A DNA stretch of 31,249 nucleotides from JAAYEA01 sp012689325. Lineage in GTDB: Bacteria; Chloroflexota; Anaerolineae; JAAYEA01. Position numbers and translations under genes: made by a program. A model generated the notes under the pieces. That model did not search any database. It had not been told where the DNA came from and saw only the letters and a program-made list of their open reading frames with translations. Each line of letters starts with the position of its first letter. The first letter of the stretch is position 1. Positions 18,565 through 26,021 of this stretch are shown here, one piece after another. The stretch is from assembly GCA_036841525.1 (NCBI GenBank), contig DAITVZ010000062.1, positions 1 to 31,249 of the forward strand, read 5' to 3'.

Positions 18565-19688
18565 GGATCGCGCCTTTTGACCTGGAACGCTACTTTGCCC
18601 GCCACGAGTTCAGTACCCCCCACCTCCTCAGCGTCTCCGACTGCGAGGGGCTGGCGCTGGCCGAGCTGCTGGAGATGGCCGACGACGAGACGGCGGCCCT
18701 CTGGCAGGGGCTCAAGCTGGGTTACACCGACTCGCAGGGCCACCCCCTGCTCCGCGCTGAGATCGCCGGGCTCTACCAGCGCATCGCCCCCGATCAGGTG
18801 CTGGCGCTGACGCCGGAGGAGGGGATTTTCATCGCCATGAACGTCCTCTTGCGGCCGGGCGACCACGTGGTGGCCACCTTCCCCGGCTACCAATCGCTCT
18901 ACGAGGTCGCCCAGGCCATCGGCTGCCAGGTGACCCGCTGGGAGCCGCAGCGGCTGGAGGGCGGCTGGCGCTTCGACCTGGGCCAGTTGCGGGAGCTCGT
19001 GCGCGAGGAGACCCGGCTCCTGGTGGTCAATTTCCCGCATAACCCCACCGGCGCCACCTTGCCGCGGGAGGAGTGGCTGGCGCTGGTGGAGCTGGCGCGG
19101 GAGCGGGGGCTCTGGCTTTTCAGCGACGAGATGTACCGCCTGTTGGAATACGACGTCGCCGACCGGCTCCCCTCGGCCAGCGACCTTTACGAGCGGGCCA
19201 TCGCGCTGTCGGGGCTCTCCAAGGCCTTCGCCCTGGCCGGGCTGCGCCTCGGCTGGCTGACGGCGCGGGACGCGGCGCTCATGCGGGAGCTGGCCGCCTA
19301 CAAGGACTATACCACCATCTGCCACAGCGCCCCCAGCGAGGTGCTGGGGATCATCGCCCTGCGCGCCCGCGAGCGGATCACAGCCCGCAACCTGGGGATC
19401 ATCCGCGGCAACCTGCGGCTGGCGGAGGAGCTCTTTCGCGCCCATGCCGACCTCTTTTGGTGGGCGGCGCCGCGCGCGGGGAGCGTGGCCTTTCCCGCGC
19501 TGCGCCAGGGCTCGGCGCAGGCGCTGTGCGATGGGCTGCGCCAGGAGCGCGGGGTGCTGCTCCTGCCCGCGGGCGTCTTTGGCTACGGCGATAGCCATTT
19601 CCGCGTGGGCCTGGGCCGGCGGGGGATGGAGCAGGGGTTCGCGCTGCTTCAGGGCTATATCACTGACCATATCCGGGGGTGCGCGTGA
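18561..19688 (+). CDS. pyridoxal-phosphate aminotransferase, class I/II
   Basis: From a TTG start this is a 375-residue fold-type I PLP enzyme. NFPHNPTG (157-164) supplies the PLP-ring Asn, SDEMYRLLEY (188-197) the Asp/Tyr pair, and SGLSKAFALAG (217-227) the Schiff-base Lys221. A small N-terminal domain begins MRIAPFDLERYFARHEF. It transfers an amino group between an amino acid and a 2-oxo acid; the donor cannot be told. TTG at 18561 is chosen since it overlaps the upstream stop (TTGA), has GGAG 8 nt before it, and gives a natural N-terminus; there is no suitable ATG. It is translationally coupled to the methyltransferase before it and the USP-DUF389 gene after it. Confidence 0.92.
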   Translation: MRIAPFDLERYFARHEFSTPHLLSVSDCEGLALAELLEMADDETAALWQGLKLGYTDSQGHPLLRAEIAGLYQRIAPDQVLALTPEEGIFIAMNVLLRPGDHVVATFPGYQSLYEVAQAIGCQVTRWEPQRLEGGWRFDLGQLRELVREETRLLVVNFPHNPTGATLPREEWLALVELARERGLWLFSDEMYRLLEYDVADRLPSASDLYERAIALSGLSKAFALAGLRLGWLTARDAALMRELAAYKDYTTICHSAPSEVLGIIALRARERITARNLGIIRGNLRLAEELFRAHADLFWWAAPRAGSVAFPALRQGSAQALCDGLRQERGVLLLPAGVFGYGDSHFRVGLGRRGMEQGFALLQGYITDHIRGCA

Positions 19689-21553
19689 GCGACGAGCAGG
19701 AACGGTCCGGCTCTCGGGTGATGGTGGCGGTCGGCGAGCGGGGGCACCTGGAGCCGCTGCTGGCCGTGGGCTGCGCGCTGGCCGGGGCGCGGGATGGCCG
19801 CGTGGTGGTGCTCTCGGTGACGCCCGACGGGCAGCGGCCCTCCTGGCTGACCCTCCCCGAGCGTTGCGGCGAGGTGGAGGTCGAGGTGCAGGTCCGCGCG
19901 GGGGCCAAGCCTGGCGTCGCCATCGCGCGCTCTCTCCTGCTTGACCCGCCGGACGCGTTGCTCTTGGGCTGGGAAGGTGACGCGGGGCGGGGCCGCTACT
20001 TGCTGGGCAGCACCCTGGACCCGGTCTTGCAGCGAGCGCCCTGCGATGTGATGGTGGTGCGCATCACGCCGGAGGATGAGGCCCAAGGCGAGCCGCCCAC
20101 CACCGAGCGGCTGGCCAAACGATTGGCCGCCACCAAGCGGATCCTGGTCCCCGCCGCGGGTGGGCCCAACGCCGCCCTGGCCATTCGGCAGGGGCTGGAC
20201 CTGGCCCCCGAGGCCCAGGTGACGGCGCTCTATGTGGCGCGCCGGTCGCTGGGGCCGGGCGCCGTGGCGCTGGGGCGCGAGCGGCTGCGCCAGACGCTGG
20301 AGCCCTGGGCCGACAACGAGCGAGTGCGCCCGTTGGTCGTTCAGTCGGACGATATCGTCGCCGGCATCCTGCAGGAGGCCAAGCGCCACGACCTGCTCTA
20401 CGTGGGGGCCAGCGAGGAGAGCCTGGTGGGCCGGGCCCTCTTTGGCAATATCCCGCAGCGCGTCGCCGCCGAGAGCCCCACGCCGGTGATCGTCGTTCGC
20501 CATGGCGCGGGCCGGGTCGGCTCGCTGTTGCGGCAGGTCCGCTGGGGGCTTTTCGAGGCCTTGCCCAAGGTGGACGTCAGCGAGCGCGCCGAGATCTATC
20601 TGGATATCTGGCGCGGCGCGCGGCCCCGGGTGGACTTTTACGTCATGATCGGGCTGGCGGCGGCCATCGCCGCGCTGGGGTTGCTGCTCAATAGCCCCGC
20701 GGTGATCATTGGCGCCATGCTGGTGGCCCCTTTGATGGCGGCGGTGATCGCGCTGGGGCTGGGGGTGGTGCAGGGGGACGCGCGCCTCTTGCGCGTGGCG
20801 ATCCGCTCCGTCGTGCGCGGCGCGGTGCTGGCCATCGCCGTCGGCTTGCTGATGAGCCTGGCGGGCTCCGGGCGCGCCCCCACCGCCGAGATGCTCTCCC
20901 GGGCGCAGCCCTCCTTGCTGGACCTGGCGGTGGCGCTGGCATCCGGCGCGGCGGGGGCCTATGCCCTCTCGCGCAAGGACGTTTCCGCTTCCCTTCCGGG
21001 CGTGGCCATCGCTGCGGCGCTGGTCCCGCCCCTGGCCACGGTGGGCCTGGGGCTGGGCATGGGCCAACTCGCCATGGCTGGCGGCGCGCTCTTGCTCTTT
21101 GCCACCAACCTCGTCGCCATCAGCGCGGCGGGCGGGCTGATCTTTTTGTGGCTGGGCTTTGCCCCGGAGCCGGAAGAGAACAAACGGCAGGTCTTTCGCA
21201 GCGGCGTCTGGGGCGCGGCGATCCTCCTCGGGGTCATCTCGATCATCCTGGGCTGGCTCAGCGTCGACTCGCTGCGCGCCGCCAAGCTGGACCGAGGGGT
21301 CCAGGCGGCGATCGTGGCCGAGCTGGGCGCGCTGGGCGAGGTCGAGCTGGTCTCTTGGGAGGTGGAGGCGGCCGAGTCCGCGGCTCTCCATCTGGACATG
21401 ACCGTCAAGAGCGCCGGGGAGATCGACCCCGCGGGCGCGGCGGCTTTCCAGCGGGAGGTGGCCGCCCGGCTGGGGCGTCCCGTGGGCCTGACGCTATCCA
21501 CGGTACCCACGCAGCACCTCGCGCCGGTCCTGCCCCCGGCGCCTCGCCCCTGA
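19685..21553 (+). CDS. USP-domain and DUF389 membrane protein (TIGR00341-like)
   Basis: About 622 residues. Two universal-stress-protein-like domains come first: about 10-128, and 145-285, which ends in VGASEESLVGRALFGN and TPVIVVRHG, a typical nucleotide-binding USP end. A DUF389 membrane domain (about 315-510) has roughly six hydrophobic segments including SPAVIIGAMLVAPLM, a hallmark of the family, and ALVPPLATVGLGLG. The last 90 residues form a soluble alpha/beta tail. The family's function is unknown; a nucleotide- or stress-responsive transporter is a fair guess. GTG at 19685 is preferred to GTG at 19679 because it overlaps the aminotransferase stop (GTGA) and has GGGGG just upstream. 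The last 149 bp overlap, antisense, the 3' end of the TrpF-like gene. Confidence 0.9.
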   Translation: MSDEQERSGSRVMVAVGERGHLEPLLAVGCALAGARDGRVVVLSVTPDGQRPSWLTLPERCGEVEVEVQVRAGAKPGVAIARSLLLDPPDALLLGWEGDAGRGRYLLGSTLDPVLQRAPCDVMVVRITPEDEAQGEPPTTERLAKRLAATKRILVPAAGGPNAALAIRQGLDLAPEAQVTALYVARRSLGPGAVALGRERLRQTLEPWADNERVRPLVVQSDDIVAGILQEAKRHDLLYVGASEESLVGRALFGNIPQRVAAESPTPVIVVRHGAGRVGSLLRQVRWGLFEALPKVDVSERAEIYLDIWRGARPRVDFYVMIGLAAAIAALGLLLNSPAVIIGAMLVAPLMAAVIALGLGVVQGDARLLRVAIRSVVRGAVLAIAVGLLMSLAGSGRAPTAEMLSRAQPSLLDLAVALASGAAGAYALSRKDVSASLPGVAIAAALVPPLATVGLGLGMGQLAMAGGALLLFATNLVAISAAGGLIFLWLGFAPEPEENKRQVFRSGVWGAAILLGVISIILGWLSVDSLRAAKLDRGVQAAIVAELGALGEVELVSWEVEAAESAALHLDMTVKSAGEIDPAGAAAFQREVAARLGRPVGLTLSTVPTQHLAPVLPPAPRP

Positions 21554-22214
21554 ACGGCTCCAACGCACCAAAGAACGCGGCCAGCTTGGCCTCGTCGAGC
21601 TGGCCGCCGCTACGCACCCCGCTGCAGAGGTCCAGCCCGAACGGCCGCACCTGCGCAAAGGCCTCCGCCGCGTTCTCCGGCCTCAGCCCTCCCGCCAGGT
21701 AGAGCGGCTTGTCGATCGCCTCGCGGATCGCCGCGCTGATGCTCCAATCGTGGGTGCGGCCCGTGCCGCCCAGCTCTTTCACCGGCAGGCGCGTGTTCCC
21801 CGAATCGAGCAGGATGGCATCCACGCGCGGGGCGACCCGGAGCGCCTCGTCCAGCGCCTCCGGCCCCATCACGTGGATCACCTGCACCAGGGCGATGCCC
21901 GGGAGCGCCTCCCGCAGCGCCGCGTAGGCGTCGAGCGGGAGGCTGTCCACCAGTTGGATCGTGTTGGTGCCGCAGCGGCGCTGCTGAGCGATGATGCCGG
22001 CGGGGTCTTGTTGGCTGGTGAGCAGGAACGTCGCCACCCCCGGCGGCGCGACGGCGGCGATCTCGGCGATCCGCTCCTCCGAGATCACGCCGGGGCCGCT
22101 GGGCATGGCCGAGACCAGCCCCAGCGCCGACGCGCCGTGGCGGATGGCCAGCCAGGCCTCTTGCACATTGGCGATGCAGCAGATCTTGACGCGGGGATAA
22201 TCAGCAGGTTTCAT
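21405..22214 (-). CDS. phosphoribosylanthranilate isomerase (TrpF)-like protein with an extended C-terminus
   Basis: A 269-residue protein whose first 220 residues follow the TrpF (beta/alpha)8 barrel. VKICCI carries the catalytic Cys12, ILLDSGN the general acid Asp137, then GGTGRTHDW (149-157), LAGGLRPEN (173-181) and DLCSGVR. TrpF isomerises phosphoribosylanthranilate in tryptophan synthesis. However, the usual SPR loop reads MPSGPGVI, the QLHG motif reads QLVD, and DVSSGVE reads DLCSGVR. This is therefore a divergent subfamily whose substrate is uncertain, and no other trp gene is present. From about residue 221 it becomes a Pro/Arg/Gly-rich tail of some 48 residues encoded antisense to the end of the DUF389 gene, as if the native stop was lost. 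AGAGG lies 5 nt before the ATG. It begins 10 nt after the racemase-family gene. Confidence 0.8.
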   Translation of the reverse strand: MKPADYPRVKICCIANVQEAWLAIRHGASALGLVSAMPSGPGVISEERIAEIAAVAPPGVATFLLTSQQDPAGIIAQQRRCGTNTIQLVDSLPLDAYAALREALPGIALVQVIHVMGPEALDEALRVAPRVDAILLDSGNTRLPVKELGGTGRTHDWSISAAIREAIDKPLYLAGGLRPENAAEAFAQVRPFGLDLCSGVRSGGQLDEAKLAAFFGALEPFRGEAPGAGPARGAAWVPWIASGPRDAPAGRPPPAGKPPRPRGRSPRRS

Positions 22215-22223
22215 GGAGACCTC

Positions 22224-23042
22224 TTACTTGGCTAGCAGGATGTCGCGCATCCGCTCGAACCCGCACTGCCCGCTGGTGAACACGGGCACGCCGAACTCGG
22301 CCACCGGGTCGGGGTGGGAGAGCATAAAGACCGCCATGGAGAGCTGGGCCAGCACCACGCAGCCGATCGGCTCCTCGGCCAGCTTGGCGCGGATGGCGAC
22401 CTCTAGCACCTGGTTGTGCCCCAGCACGTCGCCCGCGGCCAGCCGCTCCCAGGCCTCCGGCACGCTCACCCCGTCAAAGCTGACCTCGCGCCCTAACCGC
22501 CCCGCCGTCTCACGCAGCAGCGCCTGGGTGCTGTTGACGGTGGAGCCGAGGGTGGCGACCACCAGGATGCGGCCGCCGTGCTCCACCGCCCGCTCCATCA
22601 TCGGCCCGTCGATGGGGATCACCGGCACGCCGTAGGCCTGCACCGCCTCCTGCACCCGCGGGTAGGAGCGGTTCATGGTGGAGCAGGTGATCATGATGGC
22701 GTCCACCTGGGCGAACTCGACCAGCTCGATGGCATAGCGGGCAAAGGCCTCGATGTTGGAGGCTGGCGGCACGGGCAGGCCCTTCTCGTGCATCTGCATG
22801 AAATTGATCTGCACCGCCTCGCTGCCCACGTTGATCAGGTGCACGCCGGGGAGATAGAGCCGCCCGAAATAATACGACCACATGCCGATCCAATACCCGC
22901 CGTTGATCAGCCCCAGCCGCTTGCCGATGAGCCGCGGGTCGCCGGCCTTTTCCGGGCCGGTGTGCGCCACGCCGGTGATGCGCAGGTACTCGGAAAAGAA
23001 CCGCACCGCGTCGATATCCTGCAAGCTCGTTGATGGTGACAT
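22224..23042 (-). CDS. aspartate/glutamate/hydantoin racemase family protein
   Basis: A 272-residue protein with the two-lobe Asp/Glu racemase fold. The first lobe has RLGLINGGYW and the active-site Cys120 in MITCSTMN. The second lobe has GRILVVATLGSTVNST, the phosphate- or carboxylate-binding turn. At the place where two-base racemases have a second Cys (usually GCT), this protein has VVLAQLSMA, so Gln replaces it. A single-Cys member could act like arylmalonate decarboxylase or maleate isomerase rather than a true racemase. C228 and C260 are other cysteines but are not in the usual position. GGGGGG lies about 7 nt before the ATG. It follows the split transketolase genes and precedes the TrpF-like gene by 9 nt, probably in one operon. 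Confidence 0.82.
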   Translation of the reverse strand: MSPSTSLQDIDAVRFFSEYLRITGVAHTGPEKAGDPRLIGKRLGLINGGYWIGMWSYYFGRLYLPGVHLINVGSEAVQINFMQMHEKGLPVPPASNIEAFARYAIELVEFAQVDAIMITCSTMNRSYPRVQEAVQAYGVPVIPIDGPMMERAVEHGGRILVVATLGSTVNSTQALLRETAGRLGREVSFDGVSVPEAWERLAAGDVLGHNQVLEVAIRAKLAEEPIGCVVLAQLSMAVFMLSHPDPVAEFGVPVFTSGQCGFERMRDILLAK

Positions 23043-23065
23043 AATACACCCCCCTCAAGAGTGGT

Positions 23066-23134
23066 ACACGGATTTCACGGATCGCACGGATCAGGCAAGT
23101 ATGGAAGGGGAATCCGCGCCGATCCGTGTCCTGA
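23066..23134. repeat. imperfect inverted repeat, family B
   Basis: The left arm (23066-23095) holds CACGGAT three times at about 10-nt spacing. The right arm (23111-23134) holds ATCCGTGTC and AATCCGCG and is its imperfect reverse complement around a loop of about 15 nt. It occupies the gap between the transketolase C-subunit gene and the racemase-family gene. Palindromes of CACGGATT-type units are common intergenic repeats in environmental bacteria. It might lower read-through within the operon. Confidence 0.6.
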
Positions 23135-23165
23135 TGCTTTCGACTCTCATCCTCCGAGCGCGTGG

Positions 23166-24128
23166 TCAGCTTCCCCGCTTTTGCCTGATCGCCTGCCGCG
23201 CGGCCTCGGCGATGTCCTCCGGGCGCATCTGGTGGTGGGCCAGCAGCTCGGCGATCCCGCCGCTGGAGACCCAACGGTCGCGCACGCCGATGCGCCGCAG
23301 CGGCACGGGACAGCGCTCCGCCAGCGCCTCGGCCACCGCCGAGCCCAGCCCGCCGACGATGGTGGCGTTCTCCGCCGTCACGGCGCAGCCGGTGCGCGCC
23401 GCCGACTCGGCCACCAGCTCGGCGTCCAGCGGCTTGATGGAGCCCAGGTGCACCACCTCGGCCCCGATCCCCTCGGCGGCCAGCAGCTCCGCGGCCTGCA
23501 GGCAAAAGCCGGTCATCATCCCCGTGCCGTAGAGCGTCACGTCCCGCCCCGGGCGGACCAGGTGGCCCTTGCCCCACTGGAAGACGTGGTCCGCGCCAAA
23601 GAGGTCCGGCAGCGTGGCGCGGGTGACGCGGAAATAGACCGGCCCCTCGGTCTCCATGGCCGCGCGCATGACCGCCGCCAAGTCGGCGTTATCGCCGGGG
23701 TCGGCCACGCGCAGGTTGGGCAGGGCGCGCATCACGGCAATGTCCTCGATGCAATTGTGCGAGGCCCCCGCGTGGCTGGTGGGGATGCCCACGTACGAGC
23801 CGGGGATCTTGACGTTGAGGCCGGGGTAGCAGATCGAGATGGCGATCTGGTCCAGCGCCCGGCGCGAGGCAAAGGAGGCAAAGGTGGAGGGGAAGGGCAC
23901 GAAACCGGTCAGCGCCAGCCCCGCGGCGACGCCAAAGAGGTTCTGCTCGGCGATGCCCACCTGGATGAAGCGGGCCGGGAAGGCCTGCTTGAAATAGAGC
24001 GCCTTGGACGAGGTGTTCAGGTCGGCGTCCAGGACCACCATCTGGGGATAGCGCCGCCCCAGCTCCACCAGGGTATTGCCAAAGACCTCCCGCATCTCCA
24101 GGGGCGCGCCGCTTGCGTCATTCGCCAC
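23166..24128 (-). CDS. transketolase C-terminal subunit
   Basis: A 320-residue protein matching the pyrimidine-binding and C-terminal domains of transketolase (split form). GIAEQN (58-63) holds the catalytic Glu61 that activates thiamine diphosphate. FPSTFASFASRRALDQI and GIPTSHAGASHNCIEDIA are typical of the Pyr domain. YGTGMMTGFCLQAAELL and TAENATIVGGLGSAVAE belong to the C-terminal domain. It assembles with the N-terminal subunit encoded immediately upstream; the two genes overlap by 11 nt. GTG at 24128 is chosen because GGAGG lies 9 nt before it; the first internal ATG would cut the N-terminal helix. The enzyme moves two-carbon units between sugar phosphates in the pentose phosphate pathway, or in a related sugar route. 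Confidence 0.93.
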   Translation of the reverse strand: MANDASGAPLEMREVFGNTLVELGRRYPQMVVLDADLNTSSKALYFKQAFPARFIQVGIAEQNLFGVAAGLALTGFVPFPSTFASFASRRALDQIAISICYPGLNVKIPGSYVGIPTSHAGASHNCIEDIAVMRALPNLRVADPGDNADLAAVMRAAMETEGPVYFRVTRATLPDLFGADHVFQWGKGHLVRPGRDVTLYGTGMMTGFCLQAAELLAAEGIGAEVVHLGSIKPLDAELVAESAARTGCAVTAENATIVGGLGSAVAEALAERCPVPLRRIGVRDRWVSSGGIAELLAHHQMRPEDIAEAARQAIRQKRGS

Positions 24129-25026
24129 GGTAAAACGCCTCCTTGCCGCTCTCGGCGGGCAAGCGGCTGTAGCCCTCCTCGGGCCGCCCATAGGCGCGGG
24201 CCAGCTCGCGGAGCATCTGGTCGGCGGCCTCCGGCTCGGGGGCCTGGGTGTGCCAGTGATAGTTGAACTCGGCCATCTCCACGCCCTTGCCCTTGACGGT
24301 GTGGGCGATGAGGGCGAGGGGCTTGCCGCGGGGCATCACCCAGCGGGCGCGGTGCAGCGCCTCGACCAGCGCCTCCAGGTCGTGGCCGTCGGCCTCCAGC
24401 ACGTCCCAGCCAAAGGCGCGCCACTTGTCGGCCAGCGGCTCGATCTGCATGAGGTCCCAGACAAAGCCCTTGGCCTGCACCTTGTTATAGTCCACGATGC
24501 CGATGAGGTTGTCCAGGTGATAGTGGCTGGCGAACATGGCCGCCTCCCAGATGTTCCCCTCGCCCAGCTCGCCATCGCCCATCAGGCAATAGACGCGGGC
24601 GCGGGGGTTCTCCTGGTAGCGCAGCCCCAGCGCCATCCCCGCGGCGATGGAGAGCCCCATCCCCAGCGGCCCGCCGGAGCTCTCGATCCCCGGGGTGCAG
24701 GTGAGGTCGGTGTGGCCCTCCAGCCCGCCCAGCTCGCAGTAGGAATAGAGCCGTTCCGCCGGGTAATAGCCGCGCAGCGCCAGCGCGGCATAGACGGCGG
24801 GGGAGCCGTGGGCCTTGGAGAGGACCAGCCGGTCGCGCTCCGGCCAGTGGGGGCGGGCGGGGTCCACCCGCATGGCCTGAAAGTAGAGCGCGGCGAGGGT
24901 CTCGGCCATGGAGAACGACCCGCCGATGTGCCCCCAGCGCGCGTAGGTGATCATCTCGACGCAGAGACGGCGGATCTGGTAGGCCATCTCTTCCAGCTCG
25001 GCCAGCTTGTCCGGGGCGAGTCTCAT
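24118..25026 (-). CDS. transketolase N-terminal subunit
   Basis: A 302-residue protein carrying the diphosphate-binding half of transketolase. GHIGGSFSMAE (32-42) contains the His used in catalysis. DRLVLSKAHGSPAVY, SSGGPLGMGLSIAAG and the TPP-binding motif GDGELGEGNIWEA ending in DYN (150-181) are all clear. HTVKGKGVEMAE follows near the C-terminus. With the C-terminal subunit it makes an active heterodimeric enzyme. The ATG at 25026 has GGAGG 5 nt upstream. Its predicted leader of about 100 nt contains a long inverted repeat. It is the first gene of a minus-strand operon with the C subunit, a racemase-family protein and a TrpF-like protein. Confidence 0.94.
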   Translation of the reverse strand: MRLAPDKLAELEEMAYQIRRLCVEMITYARWGHIGGSFSMAETLAALYFQAMRVDPARPHWPERDRLVLSKAHGSPAVYAALALRGYYPAERLYSYCELGGLEGHTDLTCTPGIESSGGPLGMGLSIAAGMALGLRYQENPRARVYCLMGDGELGEGNIWEAAMFASHYHLDNLIGIVDYNKVQAKGFVWDLMQIEPLADKWRAFGWDVLEADGHDLEALVEALHRARWVMPRGKPLALIAHTVKGKGVEMAEFNYHWHTQAPEPEAADQMLRELARAYGRPEEGYSRLPAESGKEAFYRGE

Positions 25027-25050
25027 GGGCGCCTCCAAGAACAGGAATCG

Positions 25051-25135
25051 CACCGCCGAGACGCAGAGGACACAGAGAAAACCCCAGCAGAAGAGGAGAA
25101 ATATCCTCTCTGCGTTCTCTGCGTCTCTGCAGTGG
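25051..25135. repeat. imperfect inverted repeat, family A, copy 2, in the transketolase leader
   Basis: The left arm (25051-25077, with CCGAGACGCAGAGGACACAG) and right arm (25106-25135, with CTCTGCGTTCTCTGCGTCTC) are imperfect reverse complements around a loop of about 28 nt. The arms match the element at 6384-6460 in sequence and layout. Because the transketolase promoter is at 25136-25163, nearly the whole palindrome would be transcribed as a long hairpin in the 5' UTR. Confidence 0.75.
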
Positions 25136-25163
25136 ATTATACCGCGCGCGGCGGTTTTGACAA
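25136..25163 (-). promoter_or_regulatory. promoter of the transketolase operon
   Basis: On the minus strand, TTGTCA (25158-25163) lies 16 bp before a perfect TATAAT (25136-25141). The predicted start is near 25129, giving a leader of about 100 nt formed mostly by the family A palindrome. The -35 box overlaps a plus-strand TTGACA, so the divergent genes may compete for polymerase. Confidence 0.65.
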
Positions 25164-25184
25164 AGGCGCGTTTATGGGGATGAT
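25157..25184 (+). promoter_or_regulatory. weak candidate promoter of the sugar isomerase-like gene
   Basis: TTGACA (25157-25162) is a perfect -35 box, but the best -10 box at a 16-bp spacing is GATGAT (25179-25184), matching only three of six. The leader would be about 16 nt to the ATG at 25207, with GGAAAGGGGG as the ribosome-binding site. Confidence 0.35.
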
Positions 25185-25206
25185 TTGAGGCGGAAAGGGG
25201 GCGCAC

Positions 25207-26013
25207 ATGAAGATCGGCATCGGCAGCTATACCCTGCGCTGGGCGGTGGGCACGCCGGACTGGCGGCCCGCGCGCCCGCTGACCCCGGAGGGGCTGGTGG
25301 ACCAGGCCGCCGCGCTGGGCGCGGAGGTGCTGCAGTTCCTGGAGAACCTGCCGCTGGATGGGCTGTCCCGCGACGCGCGGCGCCGCTTGGCCGCCCAGGC
25401 CGCCACGCTGGGCGTGCAGTTGGAGCTTGGCATCCGCGGCTGCCGCGCCGAGCACGTGCGGCGCCACCTGCCCGTGGCGGCGGACCTAGAGGCCGCGCTC
25501 TTGCGCGTGGTGCTGGAGGACGAGCGCGGCGCGCCCACGGTGGACGAGGCGGTGGCGACCCTGCGCGGCCTGCTGCCCGACCTGCGCGCCGCCGGCGTGA
25601 CGCTGGCCATCGAGAACCATTCCAGCCTGCGCCCCGCCGAGATCGCCCGCATCATCGCGGCGGTGGGCGACCCCGCCGTGGCGGCCTGCCTCGACGCCCT
25701 GAACTCCATCGAGCGGCTGGTGGGCCCGCTGGAGACGGCGGCGGCGCTGGCCCCCTACGCGGTCTCGGCGCATTTCAAGGACGTGCGCGTGGTGCGCCAC
25801 GGCGCCTCTTGGCGGCTGGCCGCCTGTCCCCTGGGCGAGGGGGTGGTGGACTGCGCTGGGATCATGGCCGCGCTGCGGGCGGCGGGGCGCGCGCCCAACC
25901 TGCTGGCGGAGAGCTGGATGGACCGGCTGGAGGATGAGGCGGCGACGCTGGCCCAAGAGGAGGCCTGGACGCGCCAGGGGATCGCCTACCTGCGCCGATT
26001 GGCCGCCGCATAG
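25207..26013 (+). CDS. sugar phosphate isomerase/epimerase-like TIM barrel protein
   Basis: A 268-residue protein of the AP-endonuclease-2/xylose-isomerase-like TIM barrel family. KIGIGSYTLRWA starts the first strand, LQFLENLPLDGL the second, then LGIRG, VTLAIENHSSL (the metal-ligand Glu/Asn strand), VAACLDALNSI, SAHFKDVRVV (His/Lys/Asp strand) and a final LLAESWMDR with the last acidic ligand. Members use a divalent metal to isomerise or epimerise ketoses or inositols; the substrate is unknown here. GGAAAGGGGG precedes the ATG. The gene is divergent from the split transketolase and followed after 8 nt by the serine hydrolase gene, so it probably heads a plus-strand operon. Confidence 0.83.
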   Translation: MKIGIGSYTLRWAVGTPDWRPARPLTPEGLVDQAAALGAEVLQFLENLPLDGLSRDARRRLAAQAATLGVQLELGIRGCRAEHVRRHLPVAADLEAALLRVVLEDERGAPTVDEAVATLRGLLPDLRAAGVTLAIENHSSLRPAEIARIIAAVGDPAVAACLDALNSIERLVGPLETAAALAPYAVSAHFKDVRVVRHGASWRLAACPLGEGVVDCAGIMAALRAAGRAPNLLAESWMDRLEDEAATLAQEEAWTRQGIAYLRRLAAA

Positions 26014-26021
26014 GAGGCGAG

